In this document: positions 23,172 through 31,787 of the stretch, one piece after another
Layout of the letters: every line of letters begins with the position of its first letter
How positions within the stretch are numbered: the first letter of the stretch is position 1
NCBI GenBank assembly: GCA_023150895.1
Contig: JAKLJY010000077.1
Span: 1 to 39,539, forward strand
Length of the DNA stretch: 39,539 nucleotides
Source of the DNA: Myxococcota bacterium
GTDB lineage: Bacteria > Myxococcota_A > Bradymonadia > UBA7976 > UBA1532
Reading direction: 5' to 3'
Program-made: the position numbers and the translations under genes
The notes under the pieces: generated by a model
The model's database searches: none
Told to the model about the DNA's origin: nothing
What the model saw: only the letters and a program-made list of their open reading frames with translations

Positions 23172-25555
23172 TGCCGCTGTCGCATCTGTTCCTGAGCGTC
23201 GATGCCCTGAGGGAAGAGCGGTGGCCCCTCCTTCAGGCGGTCGGTTTCATGTTGCTGGCGACCGGGCTGCTCTTCGCGGGGGTCTATCTGGGCCTGGCCG
23301 CGCCCGGTGCGGCGACGCTGTGCGCCCTGGCCACGGTGCGCTGCGGGTTCATCCTGCGACGCCTGCACCGCGCGCCGGGCGCGGACACCGAGGCGGAGGT
23401 CGCCCGGCAGTACACGCTGACGTTCTATCTCGTGCTCGCCGGCGTGGCGATCACCACCGGAGGCTGGGGGGCGCCCGTCGCCGTCTGGCTCGTGCTGGTG
23501 CCGATGTTGGCGACGCTGCTGTCGGATTTGCGCGCGGGTGTGCTGTGGACGGGGGTGGTCGCCAACACGATCCTCGCGCTCTACCTGGGGCGGACGCTGG
23601 GTTTCGAGCTGCCGAGTCCCCTGTCCGCGGAGGCCCGCAGCGGTCTCGAACTCGTCGGCAACGTGGCGCTGGTGTGCCTGGCGATGGCCGTGGTGGGCCG
23701 CTACGAGTACGCCCATCGCCGGATGGTCGAGCGCCTCGCCCAGAGTCGGGAGGCCCTGCGCGTGGCGCGGGATCACGCCGAGGCCGCGAGTCGCGCGAAG
23801 AGCACCTTCCTGGCCAACATGAGCCACGAGGTCCGCACGCCCATGAACGCGGTGATCGGGATGGCCGATCTCCTGCTCGCGGGCGTGCAGACGGCGGAGC
23901 AACGGGAACGGACGGAGACCATCCGGAGTTCGGCGGAGGCGCTGCTCGGCGTGCTCAACGACATCCTCGACTTCTCGAAGATCGAGTCCGGTCGTCTCAG
24001 CATCGAGCAGGTGCCCTTCGATCCCGCGGAGGTGCTCGGCGACGTCGTGGACCTGCTGGCCCCGCGCGCCGCCGAAAAGGCGCTGGAGCTCGTGCTGATC
24101 ACGCCCGAGCCCCTCGTCGTCCGCGGTGATCCGCACCGGTACCGCCAAATCGCCACGAACCTGATCGGCAACGCCGTGAAGTTCACGACGGCCGGCGAGG
24201 TCGTGGTCACGCTCGCGGCCCGGCGGGATCCCGCCGCCCGCGAGGGGCTGGTGGCGTTGCACCTGACCGTTCGCGACACCGGTCCGGGCATCGCGCCCGA
24301 ATCGGTCGGCCGTCTCTTCGAGGCGTTCACGCAGGGGGACACCTCGACGACGCGCCGCTTCGGCGGGACGGGGCTCGGGCTGGCCATCACCCGGCAGCTC
24401 GTCGAGATCATGGGCGGAGCGGTGACCGTCGAGAGCACGCCAGGCAGCGGCAGTGTCTTCGACGTCAGGCTGACGCTGCCGGAGATGGCGCCGCCGGAAG
24501 CGTCCGGGACCCCCCGTGCGCCACCGGAGGCGCCGATCCCGCTTCGCGTCCTGTACGCCGAGCCGCACGACGTGGCGCGCGAAGCCCTCGCCCGCGCGCT
24601 CGGTGTCCTCGGGGTCGAAGCGACCGCCGCGGCCACGCCGGCTGAAGGGGTCCCGCCGGAGGGGATGAGCTACGACGTCGTGCTGTGGCCGGAGAGCTGG
24701 CCCCGCCCGGAGGGTCTCGGCGGACCCGGGGCGGAGGTGCTCCTGGTCGGCGTCGGGGCCCGCCTGGTCATGCCCCCGGGCGTGCGGGGCTGGCTGCCGA
24801 AACCCGTCCGCCGGGACCGCCTCTCCCGCCGGCTCTTCCGCGGAAGAGGGGTCGACCTCCCGAGCCAGCCCGGGACGTTGCCGCCCGCCCCGCCGATGAT
24901 GGCCGCCGGCCGCGGGCTCCGCATCCTGGTGGCCGAGGACAACCCGGTGAATCAGCGGGTCATGGGGTCGATGCTCGAACGGCTCGGTGCCCGGGCCCTG
25001 ATCGTCTCCGACGGCGCGGCGGCGATCCGGGCGCTCGAGGGCGAGGCCTTCGACCTCGTCCTGATGGACGGGCAGATGCCCGGCATGGACGGTGAGACGG
25101 CGACGCGCCTCATCCGCGCCCGGACGGATGCGGCACGGGACGTTCCGATCGTTGCGGTCACTGCGCACGCGATGGCCGGCGATCGCGAGCGCTTCCTCGC
25201 CGTCGGCATGAACGACCACTTGCCCAAACCGGTGACCCTCTCGGCCCTCGCGGCCCTGCTCGGTCGTTTCGGCGGTGATCGCGGGCCGACCGCCGCGGAG
25301 TTCGTCACCCCCTCGCCGGCGGCGGACGACATCGCCACGGCGGCGTTCGCACGCCATCGGGCCGCGCTCGAGGGCGCCTGCGAAGCCAGCCTCGAAGGCA
25401 CCGAGCCCGAGGCCGCGGCGAGGGCCTGGCGTCGCCTCCGCTCGGCCGCACTCTGGGCCGACCGGCCGGACATCGCCGCCCTCGCCGACCGTCCACCCGA
25501 AGAGGGGCCGGACGCCGGGCTCGCTCGGCTGTCGGAGATCCGCCGGCGGCCGTGA
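23171..25555 (+). CDS. Polytopic hybrid histidine kinase (membrane sensor, HisKA, HATPase, two receivers)
   Basis: A 794-residue inner-membrane kinase. Residues about 19-185 form five or six helices with very short loops and no periplasmic domain, so the signal is probably membrane-borne or lipophilic. Next come HisKA with His219 in FLANMSHEVRTPMNAVIGMAD, HATPase_c (N-box NLIGNAVKF; DTGPGIAPES; GGTGLGLAI), a degenerate receiver (about 455-565: AEPHD, Trp in place of the acceptor Asp in YDVVLWPE, Lys kept in LPKPV), and an intact receiver (about 580-700: Glu-Asp in VAEDN, Asp633 in LVLMDGQMP, Lys in LPKPV). A short helical tail ends the protein. It should feed the Hpt protein encoded just before it. 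ATG at 23171 is chosen over the TTG one codon earlier. Confidence 0.93.
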   Translation: MPLSHLFLSVDALREERWPLLQAVGFMLLATGLLFAGVYLGLAAPGAATLCALATVRCGFILRRLHRAPGADTEAEVARQYTLTFYLVLAGVAITTGGWGAPVAVWLVLVPMLATLLSDLRAGVLWTGVVANTILALYLGRTLGFELPSPLSAEARSGLELVGNVALVCLAMAVVGRYEYAHRRMVERLAQSREALRVARDHAEAASRAKSTFLANMSHEVRTPMNAVIGMADLLLAGVQTAEQRERTETIRSSAEALLGVLNDILDFSKIESGRLSIEQVPFDPAEVLGDVVDLLAPRAAEKALELVLITPEPLVVRGDPHRYRQIATNLIGNAVKFTTAGEVVVTLAARRDPAAREGLVALHLTVRDTGPGIAPESVGRLFEAFTQGDTSTTRRFGGTGLGLAITRQLVEIMGGAVTVESTPGSGSVFDVRLTLPEMAPPEASGTPRAPPEAPIPLRVLYAEPHDVAREALARALGVLGVEATAAATPAEGVPPEGMSYDVVLWPESWPRPEGLGGPGAEVLLVGVGARLVMPPGVRGWLPKPVRRDRLSRRLFRGRGVDLPSQPGTLPPAPPMMAAGRGLRILVAEDNPVNQRVMGSMLERLGARALIVSDGAAAIRALEGEAFDLVLMDGQMPGMDGETATRLIRARTDAARDVPIVAVTAHAMAGDRERFLAVGMNDHLPKPVTLSALAALLGRFGGDRGPTAAEFVTPSPAADDIATAAFARHRAALEGACEASLEGTEPEAAARAWRRLRSAALWADRPDIAALADRPPEEGPDAGLARLSEIRRRP

Positions 25556-25581
25556 ATGTGCAGTGTGTATATGTAGGCAAG

Positions 25582-25601
25582 AATGCGCGATGTCGCATTT
25601 T
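25582..25601 (+). terminator. Weak hairpin plus T-run after the hybrid kinase
   Basis: AATGCG (25582-25587) and CGCATT (25594-25599) pair around a six-base loop, and four T residues end the structure (25598-25601). It lies 27 bases after the kinase stop in the only clearly AT-richer patch nearby (25556-25640, 52% GC). The short stem makes it a weak terminator; it could also be an operator. Confidence 0.35.
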
Positions 25602-25640
25602 GTCGTTGCCGGGCGTCTATTGCTGTGGGTTGATGTGGGC

Positions 25641-26444
25641 ATGCTCCACACCCTGCTGGCGGTCCTGCACCTCGCCCTCCTCCCCCCGTCGACCCGACCC
25701 GCGCCGGGCGCAGCGCTTCCGCTCGCGGGCGAGGCCGGCATGACCGGGCGCTTCGAGACCCCCACCGGACCCGTGCGGGTCTTCACGCCCCCGGGCTACG
25801 ACCCGGCGACGGCGGCGACCGTCGTCTATGTCCACGGTTACCACCGCCATGCGGACTCCGTCTGGGCCGTGGGCGACCTCGAAAACCAGTTCGCCGCGAG
25901 CGCTCGAAACGCGCTCTTCATCGTGCCGACCGCGGCCGAGAGCGACGGCGCGCCCCTGCGTTGGGCCCGTCTCGGCGGCTTGTTCGAGCATCTCGCCGGA
26001 CGGGGGGTCGCACGACCGGCCGGGCCGCTGATTCTGGTCGGACACAGCGGCGCCTACCGTACGATTGCCCGGTGGGTGGCGAGCGACCGCGGTGCGATCT
26101 CGGCGGTGATCCTGCTCGATGCGCTCTACGGCGGGCACGCGGCCTTCGAGCAGTACGCCCGCCGGGGCCGCCTCGCCGTGGTGACGCACAGCACCGCACC
26201 GCAAGCGGCCCGTTTCCTGATGCGGTTGCCGAGTGTCGTCCGCCGGGCGGAGGCGCCGCCCGAAGGGGTCTTCACCGAAGCGGAGCGGTCCGCGCAGGTG
26301 CTCGCCCTCGACACCCGCCTCGGTCACGCCGCCCTGAACGACTCCGGGGCGTTTCTGCCCGCGCTCCTCGGTCTGTATGCGCCGCGTGCGGCCACCGCCG
26401 CGGTCGACACGAACGGCGTCGGGGTTCTGACCGCCGCCCGCTGA
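25641..26444 (+). CDS. Alpha/beta-hydrolase fold protein
   Basis: A 267-residue hydrolase. The fold is shown by the oxyanion stretch VVYVHGYHRH (61-70), the nucleophile elbow LVGHSGAYR with Ser136, an acidic residue after the next strand (VILLDALYGG, Asp160) and His229 in RLGHAALND. The substrate cannot be predicted. The N-terminus has a hydrophobic run (LLAVLHLALLPP) that may be a weak signal peptide. I chose ATG 25641 because the in-frame codons between an earlier ATG (25590) and here have low third-position GC and overlap a hairpin. It is 85 bases after the hybrid kinase and 59 before the MopE/VWA lipoprotein. Confidence 0.83.
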   Translation: MLHTLLAVLHLALLPPSTRPAPGAALPLAGEAGMTGRFETPTGPVRVFTPPGYDPATAATVVYVHGYHRHADSVWAVGDLENQFAASARNALFIVPTAAESDGAPLRWARLGGLFEHLAGRGVARPAGPLILVGHSGAYRTIARWVASDRGAISAVILLDALYGGHAAFEQYARRGRLAVVTHSTAPQAARFLMRLPSVVRRAEAPPEGVFTEAERSAQVLALDTRLGHAALNDSGAFLPALLGLYAPRAATAAVDTNGVGVLTAAR

Positions 26445-26503
26445 GCCATCGCCCCGCAGACACACCCATTTGCCGCCGATCGCCCGTCATGGGAGAACGG
26501 GGC

Positions 26504-27943
26504 ATGCGCCGAGACCTCCCGATCCGCCCGCCGTTTCGCCGACACTCTCTCGGTCTCTTCGCCGCACTCGCGTTGGCCTGCAGTGAGGTGCCCCCCGAAA
26601 CCACCTCCGGGCGCGGCGCGTCGGGCGCCGATGCCGCGGCCCTGCCGTCTCCGGTCGGGGCCGACGCTGCGGCGGGCGGGGGCAACGCCGGAACGGGCGG
26701 CGCCGGTGCCCCCGGCGGGGGGGTCGGGCCGCCGCCCACGGGCTCGGCGTGCCTGCCCGCGCAGGAGGTCTGCGACGCGGTCGACAACGACTGCGACGGC
26801 GAGGTCGACGAGGTCGGTTGCGCCTGCACGGCCGACACGGCGTGTTGGGAGGGCGCCCCGGCGACACGCGGGATCGGCACCTGTCGCGACGGCACGCGGG
26901 GCTGCGACGACCGGGGCGAGTTCTTCGGCCCGTGCGGGGGCAGCGTCCTGCCCGCGGACGACCTCTGCAACGGCCTCGACGACGACTGCGACGGCACCGC
27001 CGACGAGGCCTGCTGCCAGTTCCAGGACTGCCCGGACGCCGAGCGCGTGCCCGACGCCGGACGACCGGACGCCGCGTGCGTGCCCGGCACGCCCGGCTGC
27101 GGGGAGGACCCCGGGCTGGCGACCGAGGCCTTCGTCGTCGGTGAGACGCGCGCCCCCGTGCCCGTCGACTACATCATGGTGGTCGACAACTCGGGCAGCA
27201 TGGACGACACCGTTCGCGAAGTGGAGCGCAACCTCGGCGACCTCGCCACGCGGCTCGCCAACGCCGGGCTCGACTACCATTTCGTCCTCATCGCCGAGCA
27301 GGGCACCGATCCGGACGAACCGGACGTCTGCCTGCTGCCCCCGATGGCCGGTCCCGACTGCGGCGACACGGAGCGTTTCCGGCACCTCGACCAGAAGATC
27401 CGCAGCCACGACGCCTTCGAACACACGATCGAATGCGTCGACGGGTGTGACGACGGCGCGGCCGGCTATCGGGCGTTCCTGCGCCCGGACGCGTTGTTGC
27501 AGGTGCTCGTCGTGAGCGACGACGAGTCCGATATGCCGTTCGGAGACTTCGCCGCCGAGATGGTCGGTCGCGGGCTGCCCGAGTTCACCCTCCACGGTGT
27601 CGTCGGGCTCCGGGACGACGAGTGCGTCGCCGACGTCGGCCGCGAGTACATGAGCGGCGTGCAGGCCACGGGCGGGGAGCAGCAACACATCTGCGACCAG
27701 AACTGGGGCCAGGTGATTCAGGTGCTCTTCGACGCGACGGTCGTGCAGATCCAGTCCGTCTACGTGCTCGCCGGCGTGCCCGATCCGGCGACGATCCGGG
27801 TCTTCGTCACGCCGCCGGGGGGCGCGGAGATCGAGGCCCTCGGCACCTGGGACTACGACGCGCGGACGAACGCCGTCGTCTTCCGGCCCGGCTCGGCGCC
27901 GCTCGTCGGCTCGCGGGTCACGGTGCGCTACCGGGCCCGGTGA
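26504..27943 (+). CDS. Lipoprotein with MopE-type motifs and a von Willebrand A domain
   Basis: A 479-residue lipoprotein. The signal ends FAALALACSE with lipidated Cys26. A Gly/Ala-rich linker leads to two MopE-type Cys/Asp motifs (VCDAVDNDCDGEVDEVGC near 89-106 and LCNGLDDDCDGTADEACC near 153-170), a family linked to metal binding in surface proteins. Residues about 218-410 form a VWA domain with the metal-ion site Asp-Asn-Ser-Gly-Ser (MVVDNSGSM), which usually binds protein ligands through Mg2+ or Ca2+. A short beta domain ends the chain. ATG 26504 has GGGAG eight bases upstream; an ATG at 26489 would add five residues without a good site. Its last 26 bases overlap the end of the opposite-strand tmcA gene. 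Confidence 0.87.
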   Translation: MRRDLPIRPPFRRHSLGLFAALALACSEVPPETTSGRGASGADAAALPSPVGADAAAGGGNAGTGGAGAPGGGVGPPPTGSACLPAQEVCDAVDNDCDGEVDEVGCACTADTACWEGAPATRGIGTCRDGTRGCDDRGEFFGPCGGSVLPADDLCNGLDDDCDGTADEACCQFQDCPDAERVPDAGRPDAACVPGTPGCGEDPGLATEAFVVGETRAPVPVDYIMVVDNSGSMDDTVREVERNLGDLATRLANAGLDYHFVLIAEQGTDPDEPDVCLLPPMAGPDCGDTERFRHLDQKIRSHDAFEHTIECVDGCDDGAAGYRAFLRPDALLQVLVVSDDESDMPFGDFAAEMVGRGLPEFTLHGVVGLRDDECVADVGREYMSGVQATGGEQQHICDQNWGQVIQVLFDATVVQIQSVYVLAGVPDPATIRVFVTPPGGAEIEALGTWDYDARTNAVVFRPGSAPLVGSRVTVRYRAR

Positions 27944-30011
27944 CGTCCGGCCGCGCCGCCGAGGCCGCCGAGGCCGCCAACGCGCGCAACGCCGGCCGCA
28001 GCGCCCGCATGGCCGCCGGGACGCCGGGGTAGCCGGCCTCACTCGCGGCCGCCGCCCAGGACCGGTGTTCGAGCAGGCGCGCCGAGATGAGCGCGCGTTC
28101 GGGGGCGGGCAGCGCACGCAGCGCGTCGGCGCGGGCGCGGACCCACGGTCCGAGCGCCCAGGCCGACCCCTCGCAGGGGGCGGGTCCCCCCAGATAGGCC
28201 GCCACCGCCGCGTCGACGTCCGCCGTCGTCGGCGGGGCGGGCGCCGGAGAGACGGGCGAGCCGGATACCAGCGCGGCGACGAGCGCATCGTCCAGCACGA
28301 GCTCGTCGCGGCTCTGCAGCGCGAGCTGCGTCGGCAGGGCACGCGCCAGGTCGGCCTGCAGCGCGTCGACCAGGCGGTGCGCGGCCGGGGTCACCGCGCG
28401 GACCATCACGGCGGCGGGTTCCCCGGTGCGCGTGCCCCGCGACACGCCCACGCGCACGAGCCGGTAGCCCAGCGCCCGCCGGAACGCGAGCAGCTCCGGT
28501 GTCGCCCCGAAGACGGTCCCGAGGAGGTCGACCCGCGAATCGAGCGCGGCGTGGATGCACTCGACGAGGCGCCGGGCCAACCCCAGGCGCCGCAGCCCCG
28601 GGTGGGTGGCGATGCGCACGCTGCGGGCCATGGACAGCCCCCCCGCCTCCGGGTGACCGCCGTGGGTGACGAGCGTGTCCGCCAGTGCGTGCCCCCGGAC
28701 GCGCGTGCGCCCGGCGGTCATGGCAAGGCAAAGGTCCGGCGGCAAGCCCCCCTCGCGGGCCATCAGCGCCGCCGCCACGACGTGCTCCCCCCAGAGCAGC
28801 GCGTGCAGACTCAGGTTCGGGGCGTCGAGCGCGCGGTGCAGATCGCCAGGCGTGGTGCGGTAGTGCGCATGGACGAGCAGACCGAAGACCTCGCGGAGCA
28901 GGCGCTCGTCGCTGGCGAGCACGTCGCGGTCGAGCTCCACGTAGCGGGTGGCGGCGGCGTCGACCGGCCCCCGGGTGGCATCGATTTCGGCCGGCCCCGC
29001 ATCGAGGGCCAGCATCGCGAGCAGGTGCGTCTCGAGCGGATCGCCCGCCGCCCACCGGATCGGCGTCGAGAGCGCGTGCTCGAAGACCGGACGGGCCTGC
29101 GCGCGCGCCCAGGCCAGAAACCGCAGCACGAAGCCCCGACCCGTGCCTTCGTAACCCCGGGTGGTGGTCGCGAAGGCCATCCGGGCGCGCGGATGGCGTT
29201 GGACGAGGCGTTGGAGCGCCGGCACCGGGAGCGAAGCCGCCTCGTCCACGACGAGCACGTCGAGCGGGGGCAGGGCCTCCTCCGGTCCGAGCAGCGTCGT
29301 CAGTGGCACGAACGGCGACTCGGCGCCGGCAGCGGACCCGGCGAACCGGAGCACCTCCGCGGCGGCGTCGGGCGTGCCGGCCGTGACGACGACGCGCGGT
29401 GCGCGGCGGCCGGCCCCGATCAACGCCTGCAACGCGAGGCCGAGCGCGGCCGACTTGCCCCGCCCTCGATCGGCCAGGACGACGCTGATGGACGGGGTCT
29501 CGGACGCAAGCGCCGCCGCCAGGGTCTCGACCAGCGCAGCCTGCTCCGGCGTGCCGGTCGGCGCGTGCGACGTCGGGGCGAGGGGAACGCCGTCGTCGGC
29601 CGGATCCGCCGCGGCCGCGCTCAGGGCCGTCTCCACGCGGGTCGCAAACCGTGTGCCGACGTCATCGAGGGTGAACGGGGGCAGGCACAGCGCGGGGCTC
29701 GGCGGCCACGGCGCACCCGCGGGCGGCGCGCGCACGATCAGCGCCCCACCGCCCCAGACGAAGCCCTGTGCCTGCCCGAGCAGGTCCGCGTCGACGCGGG
29801 CATGCAGATCGAGCACGACCGCATCGAACGACCGCCCGAGCAGCCCGCCGACCCGCTTCGGGGCCACGGGGGCCAGCCCGGACCCCGGAGGCGTTTCGTC
29901 GCCGATCCAGAGAACCGCCTCGGAGGCGAGCCGCGACACGAGCCGGGCCGCGCGGACCGCGGTCTCGGCCGGCGCACCGCGCAGCAGTCGAAGCGAGCGG
30001 TGGGCGGTCAT
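27918..30011 (-). CDS. tmcA: tRNA(Met) cytidine acetyltransferase TmcA
   Basis: A 697-residue RNA helicase-like acetyltransferase that makes N4-acetylcytidine at the wobble base of elongator tRNA-Met, using ATP and acetyl-CoA. Order: N-terminal domain (1-160), ATPase with P-loop ADRGRGKSAALG (Lys186), DEAASLP and FATTTRGYEGTGRGF, then a GNAT domain (about 440-560) with RIATHPGLRRLGLARRL and GATPELLAFRRALGY, and a C-terminal tRNA-binding tail. Length fits (E. coli 671). I chose ATG 30011 because codons between it and an ATG at 30074 have low third-position GC; a GGGA before 30074 keeps that start possible. Tail-to-tail overlap with the lipoprotein gene is 26 bases. Confidence 0.93.
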   Translation of the reverse strand: MTAHRSLRLLRGAPAETAVRAARLVSRLASEAVLWIGDETPPGSGLAPVAPKRVGGLLGRSFDAVVLDLHARVDADLLGQAQGFVWGGGALIVRAPPAGAPWPPSPALCLPPFTLDDVGTRFATRVETALSAAAADPADDGVPLAPTSHAPTGTPEQAALVETLAAALASETPSISVVLADRGRGKSAALGLALQALIGAGRRAPRVVVTAGTPDAAAEVLRFAGSAAGAESPFVPLTTLLGPEEALPPLDVLVVDEAASLPVPALQRLVQRHPRARMAFATTTRGYEGTGRGFVLRFLAWARAQARPVFEHALSTPIRWAAGDPLETHLLAMLALDAGPAEIDATRGPVDAAATRYVELDRDVLASDERLLREVFGLLVHAHYRTTPGDLHRALDAPNLSLHALLWGEHVVAAALMAREGGLPPDLCLAMTAGRTRVRGHALADTLVTHGGHPEAGGLSMARSVRIATHPGLRRLGLARRLVECIHAALDSRVDLLGTVFGATPELLAFRRALGYRLVRVGVSRGTRTGEPAAVMVRAVTPAAHRLVDALQADLARALPTQLALQSRDELVLDDALVAALVSGSPVSPAPAPPTTADVDAAVAAYLGGPAPCEGSAWALGPWVRARADALRALPAPERALISARLLEHRSWAAAASEAGYPGVPAAMRALRPALRALAASAASAARPDVTGPGSAP

Positions 30012-30112
30012 CGCGGACCGACGGCTTCGGGGGATGCCTTCACCATCGGCGGAGCTTCCCAGAACAGGGCGCATCCGTCATCCCGGGCGCGCGTGTCGGC
30101 GGCGCGTCCGGC

Positions 30113-31696
30113 TCAGAGTGCGCCTGCGGCCAGCTCGGCGAACAGCGCGGCGAGTTCCGCTCGGAGCCCGGCATCGTCGTTCGGGCGCGCCGGCGTCAGC
30201 CCCCAGCGCTCGCCGAGCCAGTCGGCGTAGCCCACCGCCCACAGCTCGTCCGCGTTTTCGAGCTGGTACTGCGTGAACGCGTACCCGACCGTCTGTGCGC
30301 GGGCATGGAGCGCCTCGACCCGCGCCCGCCAGGCCGCCGGCAGGTGGAAGAGCACGGCGTGCGCCAGCTCGTGCGCAAATGTCAGCCCGCTCTCCGGGCC
30401 CAGATCGAGCAGCTCGTCGATGCGCAGAACGAAGGCCCGGTGCGTGGCCAGGCCCCCGATGGCGGCGGCCGTGCGGTGGTCGTCCGTGCGATCCCCCGCG
30501 AAGGCGGCGAAGTCGGGCAGGTCGGTCGGACGCGCGTCCAGCGCGAGCACGTACCCGCGCACCCCGGCCTCGACCAATCGCGGCATTGCCCCGCGGAACG
30601 GCGCCGCCGAGGCCCGGACGATGCGCCGCTCGACGGGCGTGAAGGCCGCAAAGTCGGGGAGCAGCGCGGTGAGCAGGGCGTCGAGTCCCGCGCCCTCCGC
30701 GGGCTCGGGCAACCGGGAGACGTTCTTCGGGAAGCCGGCCCGTCGCGCGTCGAGGGCGGCGCCCAGCCCCAACAGCGCGGCGAAGCACTGCCCGTCCAGC
30801 GTGCGTGCCGCCTCGAATCGGGCGAGCGCGTCCTCGACCCGCCCGTGGCGCAGGTGCCACTCCCCGACGGCGCTGACGGCCCAGGCATCCCGCGGGTCGT
30901 GTTCCGCCAGTGCCCGGGCGAGCGCGTCGACGCTTTGCAGGCCGACCGCGGCCGGCCGATGCGGCGATCCGGCCATCAGGGACTCGGCCAGGAGCCGGTA
31001 GTTCACCCCGGCCCGCGCGTCCAGCGTGCCCTTGAGCGCGGGCTCGACGATGACCTGCTCGCGGCCGTGTAGCCGCGCCTCGACCTCGGTCACCAGTCGC
31101 CCGGCCTCCTCGAAGCGCTCGCGGGCGAACTGGAATTCGTCGGGGGTCATCGCGCCCGCCTGTCGGGCGTGAGCGTCATCACGCACGGCAGCAGCCAGAC
31201 GCCCGGCCTCGGGCAACCGCCCTGCCGCGAAGTGGATCTGCGCCGCGATCATCGTCGCGTCGAGATCGCCCGCCCGCAGGAACGGCGCCAGCGTGTCGAG
31301 GGCGGCTTGCAGTTGCCCCGCCTCGAGCTGCACCCGTGAGAGCTGGCAGGCGGCGACCAGGTTGCGCGGGTTTGCGGCGACGTGTGCGGCCGCGGCGGCG
31401 AGGGCGGTCTCCAGATCGCCGGACTGCATCGCGAGCCCGGCCAGCGCGTGTTGGGCCTCCACGTGGTCCGGTGCGTCCTGCAACAGCCGACGCAGCGCTC
31501 GGCTCGCCGCGGCGTCCTCGTCGTCGAGCATCAGGTGCCGGGCCACCGCGAAGAGGACGTCCACCCGGGCCTTGCGCGTCAGACGCCCGACCTCGTCGAA
31601 GACCGTGTCGTCCGCGCCGGCCAGCAACGCGTCGATGAGCCGCTGCCGCACGGCGGCGGGGCTCGGCCCGAAGAGCTGCGAGAACCAGTTCGGCAT
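30113..31696 (-). CDS. TPR protein with a C-terminal HExxH zincin-like domain
   Basis: A 527-residue protein without signal peptide. Residues about 30-340 are tetratricopeptide-like helix pairs (for example DAPDHVEAQHALAGLAMQSG, and HLRHGRVEDALARFEAAR). The last 180 residues form an alpha/beta domain with His442-Glu443-Leu-Ala-His446 (FAHELAHAVLFHL) and, about 35 residues later, ENADELWAVGYADW, whose Glu480 or Glu484 would be the third zinc ligand of a gluzincin. A zinc peptidase that recruits partners through its repeats is the likely reading, but I know no named family for this fusion. ATG at 31696 begins MPNWFSQLFG; the ribosome site is weak. It lies 101 bases before tmcA on the same strand. 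Confidence 0.83.
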   Translation of the reverse strand: MPNWFSQLFGPSPAAVRQRLIDALLAGADDTVFDEVGRLTRKARVDVLFAVARHLMLDDEDAAASRALRRLLQDAPDHVEAQHALAGLAMQSGDLETALAAAAAHVAANPRNLVAACQLSRVQLEAGQLQAALDTLAPFLRAGDLDATMIAAQIHFAAGRLPEAGRLAAAVRDDAHARQAGAMTPDEFQFARERFEEAGRLVTEVEARLHGREQVIVEPALKGTLDARAGVNYRLLAESLMAGSPHRPAAVGLQSVDALARALAEHDPRDAWAVSAVGEWHLRHGRVEDALARFEAARTLDGQCFAALLGLGAALDARRAGFPKNVSRLPEPAEGAGLDALLTALLPDFAAFTPVERRIVRASAAPFRGAMPRLVEAGVRGYVLALDARPTDLPDFAAFAGDRTDDHRTAAAIGGLATHRAFVLRIDELLDLGPESGLTFAHELAHAVLFHLPAAWRARVEALHARAQTVGYAFTQYQLENADELWAVGYADWLGERWGLTPARPNDDAGLRAELAALFAELAAGAL

Positions 31697-31733
31697 TCGC
31701 CCCGTATCGCACGCCCGCGACCCATCGTAAACG

Positions 31734-31750
31734 GCCCGGGGACCCCGGGC
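31734..31750 (-). terminator. Perfect GC-rich palindrome after the giant surface-protein gene
   Basis: GCCCGGGG, one base, CCCCGGGC. It lies 38 bases beyond the stop at 31788. On the minus strand it is followed by CGTTTACG, so the T-run is short. It may end the giant transcript, or act as a site for the TPR-zincin gene that starts 38 bases further on. Confidence 0.4.
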
Positions 31751-31787
31751 TCGGTGCGCGCGCGGGTTCGCCGACGACCCGTCCGCG

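Noticed and set aside
22886-25786. Minus-strand open frame of 966 codons opposite the hybrid kinase
   Set aside because: The kinase on the plus strand has complete HisKA, HATPase and receiver motifs; this frame is Arg/Gly/His-rich and shows none.
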